A DNA stretch of 64,000 bases from Acidimicrobiales bacterium (lineage in GTDB: Bacteria; Actinomycetota; Acidimicrobiia; Acidimicrobiales; Iamiaceae): positions 62,001 to 126,000 of the forward strand of contig JAGQSO010000043.1 in the NCBI GenBank assembly GCA_020439505.1, read 5' to 3'. This document shows, piece after piece, positions 62,804 through 64,000 of this stretch; positions within the stretch are counted from its first letter, which is position 1, and every line of letters starts with the position of its first letter. The notes beneath the pieces are model-generated. The model was not told the DNA's origin. It worked only from the letters and a program-made list of their open reading frames with translations, and did no database searches. The translations under genes were made by a program, and so were the position numbers.

Positions 62804-64000
62804 ATGTCGTCGCCCAGAGTCCTCGCGGTCACGCCCGACTCGCCGGCGGCGCTGGCGGGGTTGGAGGTCGGTGACGAGATCCTGTCGGTGGACGGTGAAG
62901 CACCCCGCGACATCATTCGCTGGACGTGGCTGACCGACGAGGCCGATCCGACCCTCGAGATCCGCCGCGGAGGGCTGGACCTGACGATCACGGTCACCAA
63001 GGGGGCGGGCGAGAAGCTGGGGATCGACGTCCATTCGGCCCTCTTCGACCAGTTGCGAACCTGCGACAACCACTGCGAGTTCTGCTTCATCTACCAACTG
63101 CCACCGGGGTTGCGACAGAGCCTGTACCTCAAAGACGACGACTACCGGTTGAGCTTCCTGTACGGGAACTTCACCACCCTGACCCGGTTCACGGAGGCGG
63201 ACTTCGAGCGGGTGGTCACCGAGGGTCTCTCACCCCTAAACGTGAGCATTCACGCCACCGACCCGTCGGCCCGCAACGAACTCCTACGAAACCGACGGGG
63301 TGGCCCGTCGTTGAGGTGGCTGCGCGCCCTCCTGGACCACGGGGTGGAGATCCACGGTCAGATCGTGTGCTGTCCCGGACTCAACGATGGGGCGGTTCTC
63401 GACCAGACCCTGGCCGGCGTTCTCGACCGGTACCCCGAACTGGCCAGCTTGTGCGTGGTGCCGTTGGGGGTCAGCCGGTACAACCACGAGCCCCGGATGC
63501 GTTCGGCCACGCCGGCTGAAGCCGAAGCGGTGGTGGACTGCATCGAGTCCTGGCAGGAGACCTTCCTCGAGATCCTGGGCCGACGTCTGGTCTTCGCGTC
63601 GGACGAGTACTACATCTTGTCGGGACGTCCATTTCCTCCCGCCGAGGCCTACGAGGGCTTCGCCATGTACGAGGACGGGGTGGGAATGGCCCGTACCTTC
63701 GAAGCCGAGTTCACCGGGGTTGTCGAGGACGTGACCCGTCCCCGGGCCGGGTTCTTCGCCTGGGCCGACGGTACGGCCCCTCCGGCTCCGGCCGGCCACC
63801 GCTACGAGGCGGCAGGCGACCTGGGCGCTCCTCCCGAGGGCTACCGGGCGATACGCATGGCGGCGCCCGACGAACCACGATCGGACGAACCACAATCGAA
63901 GGCGGACGACACTTCAGCGCCCGAACCGCCCGCGACCACGTCACCCGCCCGGGAGCCGGGCTCGCCCGGCCGAGGGGTGACGGTGTCGGTTCGCCCCCGG
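62804..64000 (+). CDS. PDZ/radical SAM-like/DUF512 protein, cut by the window end
   Basis: 399 residues are visible and the frame is still open at base 64000. An N-terminal PDZ-like domain (LAVTPDSPAALAGLEVGDEILSVDGE in parts, about 1-70) is followed by a radical-SAM-like CDNHCEFCFIYQLP and a DUF512 region with NFTTLTRFTEADFERVV, LSPLNVSIHATDP and GQIVCCPGLNDG. The last ~50 visible residues are a Pro/Ala/Ser-rich linker. The family often lies next to the GTPase gene der, which can be expected just beyond the window. Its function is not established. Confidence 0.88.
   Translation, partial: MSSPRVLAVTPDSPAALAGLEVGDEILSVDGEAPRDIIRWTWLTDEADPTLEIRRGGLDLTITVTKGAGEKLGIDVHSALFDQLRTCDNHCEFCFIYQLPPGLRQSLYLKDDDYRLSFLYGNFTTLTRFTEADFERVVTEGLSPLNVSIHATDPSARNELLRNRRGGPSLRWLRALLDHGVEIHGQIVCCPGLNDGAVLDQTLAGVLDRYPELASLCVVPLGVSRYNHEPRMRSATPAEAEAVVDCIESWQETFLEILGRRLVFASDEYYILSGRPFPPAEAYEGFAMYEDGVGMARTFEAEFTGVVEDVTRPRAGFFAWADGTAPPAPAGHRYEAAGDLGAPPEGYRAIRMAAPDEPRSDEPQSKADDTSAPEPPATTSPAREPGSPGRGVTVSVRPR

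Overview
This window is a high-GC chromosomal segment of an actinobacterium, most likely of the class Acidimicrobiia or a close relative. Diagnostic traits are the complete Pup-proteasome locus, a fused F420 enzyme FbiC, the SteA/SteB pair, a gene order tlyA-nadK-recN-steA-steB-...-pyrG-nudix-xerD that matches Mycobacterium tuberculosis, many GTG starts and a DUF4214-type exported hydrolase. No rRNA, tRNA, CRISPR, prophage or insertion sequence was seen; nearly all of the window is vertically inherited housekeeping DNA.

Layout. 0.2-4.7 kb (minus strand): fbiC, a LOG-family gene, a small coiled-coil gene and a cysteine-rich gene. 4.7-6.0 kb: exported glucosaminidase/DUF4214 protein. 6.3-10.0 kb (minus): tkt-tal-pgl, pentose phosphate pathway. 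10.2-11.7 kb: aldehyde dehydrogenase behind a large palindromic operator. 11.9-14.1 kb: a frameshifted FIST gene and its partner, divergent from a TetR regulator with an obvious operator. 14.3-20.0 kb: GGDEF-EAL protein, NDP-forming acyl-CoA synthetase, PBP4-type carboxypeptidase. 20.0-21.1 kb: three small envelope or basic proteins. 21.1-23.1 kb: a sulfur carrier, a TtuA-like tRNA thiolase and TrmI, which together look like a tRNA T-loop modification operon. 23.2-34.1 kb: ferredoxin and the Pup-proteasome locus (arc, dop, pup, prcB, prcA, pafA, pafB, pafC). 34.2-48.9 kb: signal peptidase, histone-like protein, tlyA, nadK, recN, steA, steB, murJ, a 1800-residue membrane giant and a MraY/WecA-like transferase. 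49.2-53.2 kb: pyrG, ADP-ribose pyrophosphatase, xerD, a DksA/TraR protein and an HD protein. 53.3-64 kb: trpS, scpA-scpB-rluB, aroH-tyrA-aroA, a cmk-plsC fusion, a small membrane protein, ispH, and the start of a PDZ/radical SAM/DUF512 gene that runs off the end.

Three things stand out. First, four copies of a roughly 180-bp intergenic element built of four hairpins occur near 65-237, 6067-6259, 11678-11851 and 49017-49195; three of them lie at the 3' end of a gene in the same relative orientation. Second, steA-steB-murJ continue, with 4-nt start/stop overlaps, into one giant protein with the order phosphatase-superfamily domain + membrane block, GT2 glycosyltransferase, second phosphatase-superfamily domain + membrane block, and then a polyprenyl-phosphate sugar transferase homologue. 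This looks like an undescribed envelope-glycan module tied to cell division and to lipid-linked precursor flipping. Third, about twenty transcription units have a TANNNT -10 box only 6-9 nt before the start codon, which points to widespread leaderless transcription. Functions are assigned from recognisable motifs and gene order; no similarity search was run.
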